From Rhodomicrobium sp. R_RK_3 (GTDB lineage Bacteria; Pseudomonadota; Alphaproteobacteria; Rhizobiales; Rhodomicrobiaceae), in the NCBI RefSeq assembly GCF_002198715.1, contig NZ_MWLK01000029.1:1-64000 (forward strand): a DNA stretch of 64,000 nt, written 5' to 3'. The first letter of the stretch is position 1, and each line of letters starts with the position of its first letter. The position numbers and the translations under genes are program-made. Shown here one piece after another: positions 25,950 through 33,540 of this stretch. The notes beneath the pieces were generated by a model. It was not told the origin of the DNA, did not search any database, and saw nothing but the letters and a program-made list of their open reading frames with translations.

Positions 25950-26114
25950 TCGTTTTCCTTGCAAGGGTTTCCGAAATTGTGAGAGCGCGCCGCCGCGCCG
26001 GAAAGCATCGGCCGTTTGTCCTAGCCGAAGGTGAACAGATCGCGGGCGCCGCCGCTATAGAGGCGCCCGCGCCGAGGTCGGCGTTTCAGCCCGTTTCCTT
26101 TGCGGGACCGGCGG

Positions 26115-26894
26115 CTATTTCGCTGCCGCCGCCGCCGCGCTCTCGATCAGCTTCGCGACCGGCTCCGGGTGCGAGATCATCACCACATGCGAGGCGCCCT
26201 TCACCGCGACGGTCTGCTTGGACTGCGCCCGCTCGGCCATGAAAGCGAGGGCCTGGGGCGGGATGTTCAGGTCTTTGTCGCCATAGACGAACCATGAGGG
26301 GATGGCCTTCCATGCGGGGGCGTTCGAGGGCTCGTTCAGCGCCGCTTCGGTGATCGGCCGCTGCCCGGCCGCCATCAGCACCGCTTCGGCCTTCGGCACA
26401 TCGGCCGCGAACTGCGCGCCGAACTTGTCCTGCTGGATGTAGAGATCCTTGCCGCCGCCCGTCAGCGCGACGGGAGGAGCAAGCGTCGGCCCGAGCGTGC
26501 TGCCGGGGAACTTGCCCGACAGGCCGGCGGCGGTTTCGCCCGCGTCCGGCGCGAAGGCCGCGACATAGACCAGCGCCTTGACATTGGCATTGCCGTTGGC
26601 GGCTTCGCTGATCACCGACCCGCCATAGGAATGGCCGACCAGCACGACCGGGCTTTTGATCCCGGCCAGCAGGCTGGCGACGTAATCGGCATCGCCCTTG
26701 ACGCTGCGCAGCGGATTGGCGGCGGCGACGACCGGATAGCCGTCCTTCGCCAGGATTTTGATGACGCCGTTCCAGCTCGATGCATCGGCGAATGCGCCAT
26801 GCACCAGGACGATGGTGGGCTTTTCGGACTGCGCCAATGCCGGGCTTGCGAATAAGGCTCCGGCGAGGGCCAGTCCTGCGGCGAGCTTTTTCAT
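26115..26894 (-). CDS. Exported alpha/beta hydrolase (serine nucleophile)
   Basis: 259 residues with a signal peptide (AGALFASPALAQ, cleavage near 21). VLVHGAFADASSW at the oxyanion site, nucleophile elbow GHSYGG near residue 97, and a C-terminal His in GASHVVMISHPEPV. It is typical of a widespread group of small salicylate-esterase-like hydrolases found near ohr and other stress genes. Lies 41 bp downstream of ohr, so probably in its transcript. No sequence feature tells the natural substrate. Confidence 0.85.
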   Translation of the reverse strand: MKKLAAGLALAGALFASPALAQSEKPTIVLVHGAFADASSWNGVIKILAKDGYPVVAAANPLRSVKGDADYVASLLAGIKSPVVLVGHSYGGSVISEAANGNANVKALVYVAAFAPDAGETAAGLSGKFPGSTLGPTLAPPVALTGGGKDLYIQQDKFGAQFAADVPKAEAVLMAAGQRPITEAALNEPSNAPAWKAIPSWFVYGDKDLNIPPQALAFMAERAQSKQTVAVKGASHVVMISHPEPVAKLIESAAAAAAK

Positions 26895-26935
26895 CCGAGG
26901 TTTCCTTCGTGCGTTTCGTTCAAGACGGCTTCGGC

Positions 26936-27355
26936 TCAGACCAGTGTGATGGTCACGTCGATATTGCCGCGGGTGGCCTTGGAATAGGGGCAGATCTGAT
27001 CCGCAGCATCGATGATCGCCTGGGCGACGTCGCGCTCCACCCCGGGCACGCTGATATTGAGGCGCGCCCGGAGCTGGAAGCCGCCCTCCTCGGTCGCGCC
27101 GAGATCGACTTCGGCGTCGATGGCCACATCGGCGGGAAGTGAAACGTTGAGCTTGCGGGCGGCGACGCCCATAGCGCCTTCGAAGCAGGCCGACCAGCCG
27201 GCGGCGAAAAGCTGCTCCGGATTGGTGCCGTCGCCAGGGGCGCCCGGGCGGGACAGCTTGATGTCGAGATGCCCGTCGGAGCTGCGCGAGGCGCCTTCGC
27301 GGCCGCCGGTGGTGTGGGTCTTGGCGGTGTAGAGAACTTTTTCGATCTTGGTCAT
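26936..27355 (-). CDS. ohr: Organic hydroperoxide reductase Ohr
   Basis: 139 residues, standard length. The two catalytic cysteines are in AAGWSACFEGAMGV (about residue 57) and ICPYSKATRGN (about 122), and the conserved Arg is in GGREGASRSSDG. Ohr reduces alkyl and fatty-acid hydroperoxides as a dimer, using lipoylated proteins as donors. The divergent MarR-type ohrR is 358 bp away. A CGATTAAAT motif lies 40-48 bp upstream and is a likely OhrR contact. Downstream exported hydrolases may share the transcript. Confidence 0.95.
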   Translation of the reverse strand: MTKIEKVLYTAKTHTTGGREGASRSSDGHLDIKLSRPGAPGDGTNPEQLFAAGWSACFEGAMGVAARKLNVSLPADVAIDAEVDLGATEEGGFQLRARLNISVPGVERDVAQAIIDAADQICPYSKATRGNIDVTITLV

Positions 27356-27394
27356 GGCCTTGCTTCCTTGTGATGAATTGAACTGCTTATGACA

Positions 27395-27403
27395 CGATTA
27401 AAT
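27395..27403. promoter_or_regulatory. Candidate OhrR half-operator upstream of ohr
   Basis: CGATTAAAT, 39 bases before the ohr ATG. The same nine bases occur inside the palindrome at 27585-27597, at nearly the same distance (40 bases) from the start of the small ORF. AT-rich inverted sites next to ohr are usual for OhrR. Confidence 0.45.
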
Positions 27404-27434
27404 GGGATGCGATGTTAATGAAGTCTTTCGAATA

Positions 27435-27545
27435 TCAAACCGCTTCGAAAGGCCCGAGATGCGCCGCGTAGGTTTCCGCCCCACATGACAGCGCGATGGC
27501 GGCGCCCAGCGCCACGATTATAAGAAACCTCGTATATTCGAGCAT
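27435..27545 (-). CDS. Small membrane protein, 36 residues
   Basis: ATG 27545 to TGA 27435, preceded by a strong AGGAGG six bases upstream. The product has a short charged start (MLEYTRF), one hydrophobic helix (LIIVALGAAIALSCGA) and a tail ETYAAHLGPFEAV. Too short for similarity to be judged, but the ribosome site, the clean membrane helix and an operator-like palindrome placed exactly as before ohr argue that it is expressed. It is 79 bp upstream of ohr on the same strand. It could be a peroxide-induced small membrane protein. Confidence 0.5.
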   Translation of the reverse strand: MLEYTRFLIIVALGAAIALSCGAETYAAHLGPFEAV

Positions 27546-27584
27546 TTCTGCCTCCTCTTTGGTGCTGCGTCGCCTGTCGATAGC

Positions 27585-27597
27585 GCGATTAAATCGC
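27585..27597. promoter_or_regulatory. Palindromic candidate OhrR operator
   Basis: GCGATTAAATCGC, a perfect inverted repeat of six bases around one A. It lies 40 bases before the small ORF (minus strand) and 117 bases before ohrR (plus strand), so it could control both directions. Shares CGATTAAAT with the site before ohr. Confidence 0.5.
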
Positions 27598-27713
27598 TCG
27601 CAAACTATTCGCTCGATATGTGGCGCGGGTCAAGCGCTTGCTATTCCATCGCGCATCAACTATTTGTGGGGACGGCGTTATCGATGGTTCGGATGCCGTG
27701 AGGAGCGTTCTCT

Positions 27714-28187
27714 ATGGCCAAGGAAAAGCTTCACGCCGTTGCGGACGGGGTCCCACAGCTCGACGACTTCCTGTGTTTCGCTGTCTACTCGGCCAATCTT
27801 GCCTTCAACCGGCTCTACAAGCCGCTGCTGGAAGACCTCAACCTGACCTATCCGCAATATCTCGTGCTGGTGGCGCTGGCGGATGAGGACAATCAGACCG
27901 TGGGCGGGCTGGGCAGCAAGCTGTTCCTGGATTCCAGCACGCTGACGCCGCTGCTGAAGCGCATGGAGGGCGTCGGCTATCTGACGCGGCAGCGTGATCC
28001 CGAGGACGAGCGGCAGGTCAGAATCCGGCTGACGCCCGAGGGGCGGCGCATCCGCGAGGCCGCGCTCTGCTTTCGCGGCGGTCTGCTGATGGCCACCGGG
28101 CTCACGCCGGCCGCCTTCGCCAAGCTGCGAGAGGATCTGGTGACGCTGCGGGACAATCTGACCGATGCCGCCCGCGTAAAGCCTTAG
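27714..28187 (+). CDS. ohrR: MarR-family organic peroxide sensor OhrR
   Basis: 157 residues. The peroxide-sensing Cys21 is in LDDFLCFAVYSAN, the OhrR signature. A winged helix follows (LTYPQYLVLVALADEDNQTVGGLG, LDSSTLTPLLKRMEGVGYLTR, DPEDERQVRIRLT). A second Cys at 119 (REAALCFRG) suggests the two-Cys class, which forms a disulfide on oxidation, like Xanthomonas OhrR. It represses ohr until oxidised. Divergent from ohr and the 36-residue ORF across the spacer that holds the CGATTAAAT sites. Confidence 0.93.
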   Translation: MAKEKLHAVADGVPQLDDFLCFAVYSANLAFNRLYKPLLEDLNLTYPQYLVLVALADEDNQTVGGLGSKLFLDSSTLTPLLKRMEGVGYLTRQRDPEDERQVRIRLTPEGRRIREAALCFRGGLLMATGLTPAAFAKLREDLVTLRDNLTDAARVKP

Positions 28188-28199
28188 GCGCCATAGCCG

Positions 28200-28805
28200 C
28201 TAGAAATGATATTTATAGCCGAGTTCCAGCCCGGTATAGCTCGGCCTGCCGTCCGAATAATCCCGCTCCAGCTTGATCGAGACGGTATTGCCCTCATCGA
28301 TCTTGTAGGTGAAGCCGGTGCCGATTTCCGGCGTGTTGTAGTCGTTCTTGCCGTCGAAGGCGTCGCGATAGCGCAGGGTGAACATGTTCCAGGTGGTGCG
28401 GTCGGTCAGCGGGATGTCGCCGGCCAGCCTGAAGACATAATACGGGAAGTCGTCGCTATCGCCTTCGATGAAGACGCGCTCTCCGACTCCGCCGGTGCCG
28501 CTCAGATTGAAGCGCTTGTTGAAGAAGGAATGGGTGTAGCCGACGACGCCTTCGGTATTGAGCGTCTGCTGGTCGATACTGGTGGTGTCGTAATATTTCA
28601 TATAGCCGCCGACGATGATGCCATTGTCGAAGACATGCGCGCCGTTCAGCTCGACATCGGTGCCCCGATTGTCGCTGAAATCATCCGGCTGGCGCTCCAA
28701 GGTCACCGCGATGCCGACCGTGCTGCTCTCCGCATGGGCGGCAGGGACCGCCGTCACGGCAAGGCAGCCGGCCAATGCGCGCAAAACCAACTGTTGCGAA
28801 ATCAT
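28200..28805 (-). CDS. Outer-membrane beta-barrel-like protein of unknown function
   Basis: 201 residues with a signal peptide (LAVTAVPAAHA, cleavage near residue 25). The mature part alternates short beta strands with Asp/Gly-rich turns (QPDDFSDNRGTD, FDGKNDYNTPEIG) and ends in ...LELGYKYHF, the C-terminal Phe needed for barrel assembly. Length suggests an 8- or 10-strand barrel. No porin family name can be given. Convergent with ohrR, 12 bp apart. Confidence 0.7.
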   Translation of the reverse strand: MISQQLVLRALAGCLAVTAVPAAHAESSTVGIAVTLERQPDDFSDNRGTDVELNGAHVFDNGIIVGGYMKYYDTTSIDQQTLNTEGVVGYTHSFFNKRFNLSGTGGVGERVFIEGDSDDFPYYVFRLAGDIPLTDRTTWNMFTLRYRDAFDGKNDYNTPEIGTGFTYKIDEGNTVSIKLERDYSDGRPSYTGLELGYKYHF

Positions 28806-29090
28806 CTTCAGTTCCCCGGTAAGTCGATGTCGTCACCCTCAGGAACGCAAAACCGCGATCGGTAATCGATTACGCAACGTTTGCCGCTGCCCTTTGCCAG
28901 CCGAAGCCGGCTAAGGGTTGTGGAGCGAATCAAGTTCTACTTTTGCGATCATAGCGGCTCGGATTGCGCGGCGCTGGACGTTCTTCCGCTCGTCCTCAAC
29001 ATGTCCCGCGCCGTCTGGAGGTGGACAAAGCCCGCCCGTCTTTTATGATGTTGGTCAGCAGATATTCGGCGCGTCAGGGGAGGACCGCCA

Positions 29091-30284
29091 ATGGCCCCAA
29101 ATGGAGCCGGAGCGCTTGGCCGCTTCACCCTGATCGATCTGACTCGTGTCCGGTCGGGACCGGCCTGCGTCCGCCAGCTCGCCGATTTCGGCGCCAATGT
29201 CATCAAGGTCGAGATGCCGCCCGCAGCGGATGCCGGCAGCGAGCCGCTGGGCGGTCCGCGCGAGGGCTCCGATTTCCAGAACCTGCAGCGCAACAAGCGC
29301 AGTCTCACTCTCGATCTGAAGCAGCCCGATGGCCGCGCCATCCTCGACCGCATCGTCTCCGAATCCGATGTGCTGGTCGAGAATTTCCGGCCCGACGTGA
29401 AGGACCGGCTCGGCATCGGCTATGAGCATATGCGCCGGGTCAATCCGCGCCTCGTCTATGCCAGCATTTCCGGCTTCGGCCAGGACGGCCCCTATCGCGA
29501 CCGGCCTGGCTTCGACCAGATCGCGCAGGGCATGGGCGGGCTGATGTCGATCACCGGCATACCCGGCCAGGGGCCGGTGCGCGCGGGGCTCCCGGTCGCC
29601 GATCTCAGCGCCGGCCTGTTCGCCGCGCTCGGCATCCTCACCGCGCTGCTCGAGCGCGAGGTCTCCGGCGAGGGGCAATGGGTGACGACCTCGCTGCTGG
29701 AATCGCAGATCTTCATGCTGGATTTCCAGGCCGCGCGCTTCCTCGCCGATGGCGTCGTGCCCAAGCAGGCCGGCAACGACCACCCGACCAGCATCCCGAC
29801 CGGCGTCTTCGAGACCTCGGACGGGCTCATCAATATCGCGACGACCGGCTCGGCGATCTGGAAGCGCTTTTGCGAGGCCGTCGAGGCGACCGAATTGCTG
29901 GGCCGCGCCGAATACCGCACCGCCCGCGACCGCTCCGCCAACCGCGCCGCCCTCAATGCCGAGATCGCCGCGATCCTGCGCCAGCGGCCGACCGATGACT
30001 GGCTCGGCCGGCTGAACGCGGCGGGCGTGCCCTGCGGTCCCATCTATGCCATCGACGAAGTCTTCGCCGACCCGCAAGTGCGCCATCTCGGCATCGCCCA
30101 GAGCGTACAGAGGCCGGACGGCACCAGTGCGACCATGCTCGGCCAGCCGGTGACGCTCGCCCGCACGCCCGCTATGCTGCACCATTCGGCGCCCGGGATC
30201 GGCGAGCATACCGACGAAATCCTGGCCGAATTCGGCTACGACGCCGACGAGATCGCGGCGTTCCGCGCGCGCAAACTGATCTGA
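29091..30284 (+). CDS. CaiB/BaiF (class III) CoA-transferase
   Basis: 397 residues, full length, with GGAGG upstream of ATG 29091. Family marks: IDLTRVRSGPACVRQLADFGANVIKVE at the N-terminus, LVENFRPDVKDRLGIGY near residue 100, and GPYRDRPGFDQIAQGMGGLMSITG near 140. These enzymes move CoA between acids through an Asp-bound thioester. The following crotonase gene is 17 bp away, so the pair probably handles one acyl-CoA. The substrate cannot be read from sequence; the ABC importer downstream may feed it or be unrelated. Confidence 0.92.
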   Translation: MAPNGAGALGRFTLIDLTRVRSGPACVRQLADFGANVIKVEMPPAADAGSEPLGGPREGSDFQNLQRNKRSLTLDLKQPDGRAILDRIVSESDVLVENFRPDVKDRLGIGYEHMRRVNPRLVYASISGFGQDGPYRDRPGFDQIAQGMGGLMSITGIPGQGPVRAGLPVADLSAGLFAALGILTALLEREVSGEGQWVTTSLLESQIFMLDFQAARFLADGVVPKQAGNDHPTSIPTGVFETSDGLINIATTGSAIWKRFCEAVEATELLGRAEYRTARDRSANRAALNAEIAAILRQRPTDDWLGRLNAAGVPCGPIYAIDEVFADPQVRHLGIAQSVQRPDGTSATMLGQPVTLARTPAMLHHSAPGIGEHTDEILAEFGYDADEIAAFRARKLI

Positions 30285-30301
30285 CATCCGGAGGACGGGC
30301 C

Positions 30302-31093
30302 TTGACCATGACAGACAAGATGCTGGCCGCGAGACAAGGCCGCGTCGGCATCATGACCTTCAACAATCCGGAGAAGCGCAACGCCGTCTCCTATGAGATG
30401 TGGGAAGCCGCCGAGGTCATTTTGGAGGATTTCGCGGCCGACCCGGAGGTGCGCGTCATCGTGCTGACCGGCGCGGGCGGCAAGGCTTTCGTCTCCGGCG
30501 CCGACATCTCCAAATTCGAGAGCGAGCGCGCGACGCTGGAGGCCCAGCAGCGCTACAACACTCTCATCGAGCGGCTTTACGACCGTATCTACACCATCGA
30601 CAAGCCGACCATCGCCATGATCCGCGGCTATTGCATCGGCGGCGGCCTCAACCTCGCCGTCTGCTGCGACATGCGCTATGCGACGCCGGACTCGCGCTTC
30701 GCCTTGCCCGCCGCCAAGCTTGGCCTCGGCTACGGCTATGCGGGTCTGCGCCGCTATATCGAGACGCTGGGACCGGCGGTGACCAAGGAGATTTTCTTCA
30801 CCGCGAAGCAGGTCGGCGCCGAGGAAGCGTTTCGCTGGGGCCTCATCAACCAGATCGTCGCCGACGAGGCGCTGGAGCAGGTGGTCATGGAGACCGCCAA
30901 CACCATCGCCGACAACGCGCCGCTGACCATCAGGGGCATCAAGCTCTCGATCGTTGAGGCGCTGCGCGATCCGGAGGCGCGCGACCTCGACCGGGCCGCC
31001 GAAGCGGTCGCAGCCTGCTTCTCTTCGCAGGATTACATCGAGGGGCGGCAGGCTTTCATGGAGAAGCGCAAACCGAACTTCACCGGGCGCTGA
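30302..31093 (+). CDS. Crotonase-superfamily enzyme (enoyl-CoA hydratase-like), one catalytic Glu missing
   Basis: 263 residues from TTG 30302, which has GGAGG at good spacing; ATG 30308 is the alternative. The oxyanion-hole motifs are KAFVSGADISKFE and YCIGGGLNLAVCCDMRYA. The position of the first catalytic Glu of enoyl-CoA hydratase reads FALPAAKLGLGYGYAG, i.e. Ala in place of Glu, while the second region keeps Glu (AVTKEIFFTAKQ). It may therefore be a different crotonase, such as an isomerase, decarboxylase or hydrolase, rather than a hydratase. Likely co-transcribed with the CoA-transferase and the ABC genes. Confidence 0.88.
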   Translation: MTMTDKMLAARQGRVGIMTFNNPEKRNAVSYEMWEAAEVILEDFAADPEVRVIVLTGAGGKAFVSGADISKFESERATLEAQQRYNTLIERLYDRIYTIDKPTIAMIRGYCIGGGLNLAVCCDMRYATPDSRFALPAAKLGLGYGYAGLRRYIETLGPAVTKEIFFTAKQVGAEEAFRWGLINQIVADEALEQVVMETANTIADNAPLTIRGIKLSIVEALRDPEARDLDRAAEAVAACFSSQDYIEGRQAFMEKRKPNFTGR

Positions 31094-31100
31094 GGGCGGC

Positions 31101-32180
31101 ATGGCGGAGGTCGCGCTCGTCCGGCTGTCGAAGCTTTATGCGGGCCGCCCCGTCGTCGATGCCGTCGACATTTCGGTGCGCGACGGCGAATTGCTCTGCG
31201 TCATCGGCCCGTCCGGCTGCGGCAAGAGCACGACCTTGCGGCTGGTCGCGGGCTTCATCACGCCGAGCGCGGGTGAAATTCTGGTCGGCGGCAGGAAACT
31301 ATCCTGGCCGGATGGCTGCCTGCCGCCCGAGCGCCGCAACATGTCGATGATCTTCCAGAGCTATGCGCTGTGGCCGCATATGACGATTGCGGAGAATGTC
31401 GGCTACGGCCTGACGCTGCGCCGCCTGCCGCGCGCCGAGATCGCCGCGCGGACCCGGACGATGCTGGATGTGGTGAAGCTCGGCAGCCTCGCCGACCGCT
31501 ATCCCTCGGAACTCTCCGGCGGCCAGCAGCAGCGGGCGGCATTGGCGCGGGCGCTCGTCATCGAACCGGAGACGCTGCTGCTCGACGAACCGCTCTCCAA
31601 TCTCGACGCCTCGCTGCGCGAGGAGATGCGCTTCGAGCTGCGCCGCTTGCATGACGAGTATCGCTACACCACCATCTACGTTACCCACGACCAGTCCGAG
31701 GCGATGACCGCCGCCGACCGCATCGTCGTCATGAATGAAGGCCGCGTCGAGCAGATCGGCCGCCCGCAGGAGATTTACGAGAAGCCGCGCACCGAATTCG
31801 TCGCGCGCTTCTTCGGGGGCGCGAATATTCTCAGCGGCACCGCCGTGGACCCGTCCGCGCTGTCAGTGGATGGGGTGACGATCAATGCCGCCGAAAAGCT
31901 GTTCGAGGCGGGACGGCCCGGCGCGCTATCGATCCGCTTCCATGATGTGAGAGTGCATGCCGCGCGCCCATCAGGTGCGAGCGGCATGCAGGGTCTGCCG
32001 ATGCGTGTCGCGCGCCGGACATTTCTGGGGCCGACCGTCGATCTGGCGCTCGAACATGCCGGCGGGACGGCATTCCGAGCCTCCACTTCGCCCGATCTCG
32101 CCATCCCCGCCGATGGAGAGGTTTTCGTCGAACTGCCCGCCGAGAAATGCCGCCCCTTGCAGGTGCGGGCGGAGGGTTAA
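31101..32180 (+). CDS. ABC transporter ATP-binding protein (FbpC/PotA-like)
   Basis: 359 residues from ATG 31101. Walker A GPSGCGKST at about residue 38, Q-loop MIFQSYALWPHMT, signature LSGGQQQRAALARAL, Walker B LLLDEPLSNLDASLREEM, and switch His in VTHDQSEAMTAADR. A C-terminal TOBE-like domain starts near 270. With the binding protein and the two-domain permease downstream it makes a complete importer of the iron(III)/polyamine type. A 258-bp spacer with an inverted-repeat element separates it from the binding-protein gene. Confidence 0.92.
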   Translation: MAEVALVRLSKLYAGRPVVDAVDISVRDGELLCVIGPSGCGKSTTLRLVAGFITPSAGEILVGGRKLSWPDGCLPPERRNMSMIFQSYALWPHMTIAENVGYGLTLRRLPRAEIAARTRTMLDVVKLGSLADRYPSELSGGQQQRAALARALVIEPETLLLDEPLSNLDASLREEMRFELRRLHDEYRYTTIYVTHDQSEAMTAADRIVVMNEGRVEQIGRPQEIYEKPRTEFVARFFGGANILSGTAVDPSALSVDGVTINAAEKLFEAGRPGALSIRFHDVRVHAARPSGASGMQGLPMRVARRTFLGPTVDLALEHAGGTAFRASTSPDLAIPADGEVFVELPAEKCRPLQVRAEG

Positions 32181-32210
32181 AGGCATGATCCCCAAACCAC
32201 ACGCCCCTTT

Positions 32211-32321
32211 TTGTCATCCCCGCCAAGGCGGGGATCCAGTAACCCCGGTGCTTGTGGCGGCACTCTGCCTGGAAATTCGGCGCTGCGGAGTACTGGATCC
32301 CCGCTTTCGCGGGGATGACAA
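32211..32321. repeat. Palindromic intergenic element with 31-bp inverted ends
   Basis: The left end (32211-32241) begins TTGTCATCCCCGC and the right end (32291-32321) ends GCGGGGATGACAA; each end is itself a hairpin with a 4-5-base loop. Together they form a 111-bp element with a central 49-bp spacer. The GTCATCCCCGC...GCGGGGATCCAGTA word is a dispersed intergenic repeat in many Proteobacteria, as far as I recall. In this position it may act as a transcript hairpin between the ATPase and binding-protein genes. Confidence 0.8.
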
Positions 32322-32438
32322 TTGTGGATGCGGCTGCCTCGCGAGAAAATCCGCCGCAAGCTGCAGATGAACGACAAACAGAGGCCGAACGGCCCGTCTT
32401 GCGCAGAAGAGGAAACGCAGACATCCAGGGAGGAAACC

Positions 32439-33482
32439 ATGCGGATTCCATTAGGACTGGCGGGCGTCATCAGCGCTTTCGCCATCAGTGGCGCGCTCGC
32501 CGCGCCGCCCGAGCCGGTGTCGATCACACCGGCCCTGATCGAGGCAGCGAAGAAGGAAGGCGTCGTCGCCTATTACACCGCCGTCGACGTGAAGGTGGCC
32601 GAAAAGGTCGCCCAGGCTTTCAAGGAAAAATTCCCCGGCATCGAGGTCCAGGTCGAGCGCACCGGCGCGGAACGTCTCTTCCAGCGCATCGGCCAGGAAC
32701 TCGAAAGCGGCATCAACAATGCCGACGTCATCAACACCTCGGACGCCTCCCACGCGCTCTATTGGAAGCGCAAGGGCTGGCTCGCGCCGGTGCTGCCCGA
32801 TGAGGTCGCCAAGAAATTCGATAAGGCCTATTACGATGCCGAGGACGGCACCTATGCGGTCTGGCGCGCCACGCTCAGCCCTATCGGCTACAACACCACG
32901 CTGGTGAAACCCGAGGCCGCGCCGAAAAGCTTCGCCGATCTGCTCGACCCGAGATGGAAGGGCAAGATCGTCAAGGCGCATCCCGGCTATAGCGGCACCG
33001 TCCTGACCGCCACGCACCAGATCGCCCGCGACCTCGGCTGGGACTATCTCGACAAGCTCGGCAAGCAGGAGGTGATGCAGGTGCAATCCGCCACCGACCC
33101 GTCGAAGAAGATCGTTAGCGGCGAGCGCGCCATTGCCGCCGATGGCACCGAGTACAATCTCATCCTCGCCAAGCGCTCCGGCGCGCCGATCGAGATCGTC
33201 TACGCCGCGGAAGGGACGCCCTTCGTGCCGGGACCGTCCGCCGTGCTGGCCAAGGCCCCGCACCCAAATGCGGCGCGGCTGTTCTATATCTGGTCGTTCA
33301 GCCTCGAAGGCCAGCAGCTCATGCATGATGTCGGCGGCCTGCGCTCGGTGCATCCGGATGTGAAGGAGCTGGAAGGCGTCAAATCGCTCAGCGAAATCAA
33401 GCTGATGAAGGACGACGCCGACGATGCCGAGAAGCACGCCGAAGACCTGAAGGCGCGCTACGCCAAAGCCTTCGGCACCTGA
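32439..33482 (+). CDS. ABC transporter substrate-binding protein, FutA/FbpA-like
   Basis: 347 residues from ATG 32439 (GGGAGGAAA upstream), with a signal peptide ending ISGALAAPPEP (cleavage near 22). Typical of class-D periplasmic binding proteins: EAAKKEGVVAYYTAVDVKVAEKVAQAFKEKFPGIEVQVERTG, ADVINTSDASHALYWKRKGWLAPV, AYYDAEDGTYAVWRATLSPIGYN. Iron(III)-binding homologues use Tyr pairs; YY near residue 133 is present, but the metal site cannot be confirmed. Ligand could be iron or an organic acid, given the CoA-linked genes upstream. Confidence 0.87.
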   Translation: MRIPLGLAGVISAFAISGALAAPPEPVSITPALIEAAKKEGVVAYYTAVDVKVAEKVAQAFKEKFPGIEVQVERTGAERLFQRIGQELESGINNADVINTSDASHALYWKRKGWLAPVLPDEVAKKFDKAYYDAEDGTYAVWRATLSPIGYNTTLVKPEAAPKSFADLLDPRWKGKIVKAHPGYSGTVLTATHQIARDLGWDYLDKLGKQEVMQVQSATDPSKKIVSGERAIAADGTEYNLILAKRSGAPIEIVYAAEGTPFVPGPSAVLAKAPHPNAARLFYIWSFSLEGQQLMHDVGGLRSVHPDVKELEGVKSLSEIKLMKDDADDAEKHAEDLKARYAKAFGT

Positions 33483-33491
33483 GAGCCGACC

Positions 33492-33518
33492 GGGCAGCGG
33501 GCCCTCGGCCGGCTGCCC
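33492..33518 (+). promoter_or_regulatory. Stem-loop between binding-protein and permease genes
   Basis: Stem GGGCAGC / GCTGCCC around a 13-base GC-rich loop, ten bases after the binding-protein stop and 22 bases before the permease start. Such loops often protect or truncate transcripts so that the binding protein exceeds the permease. Confidence 0.45.
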
Positions 33519-33540
33519 AAAATCCTTTGAGGTGCAGGGC

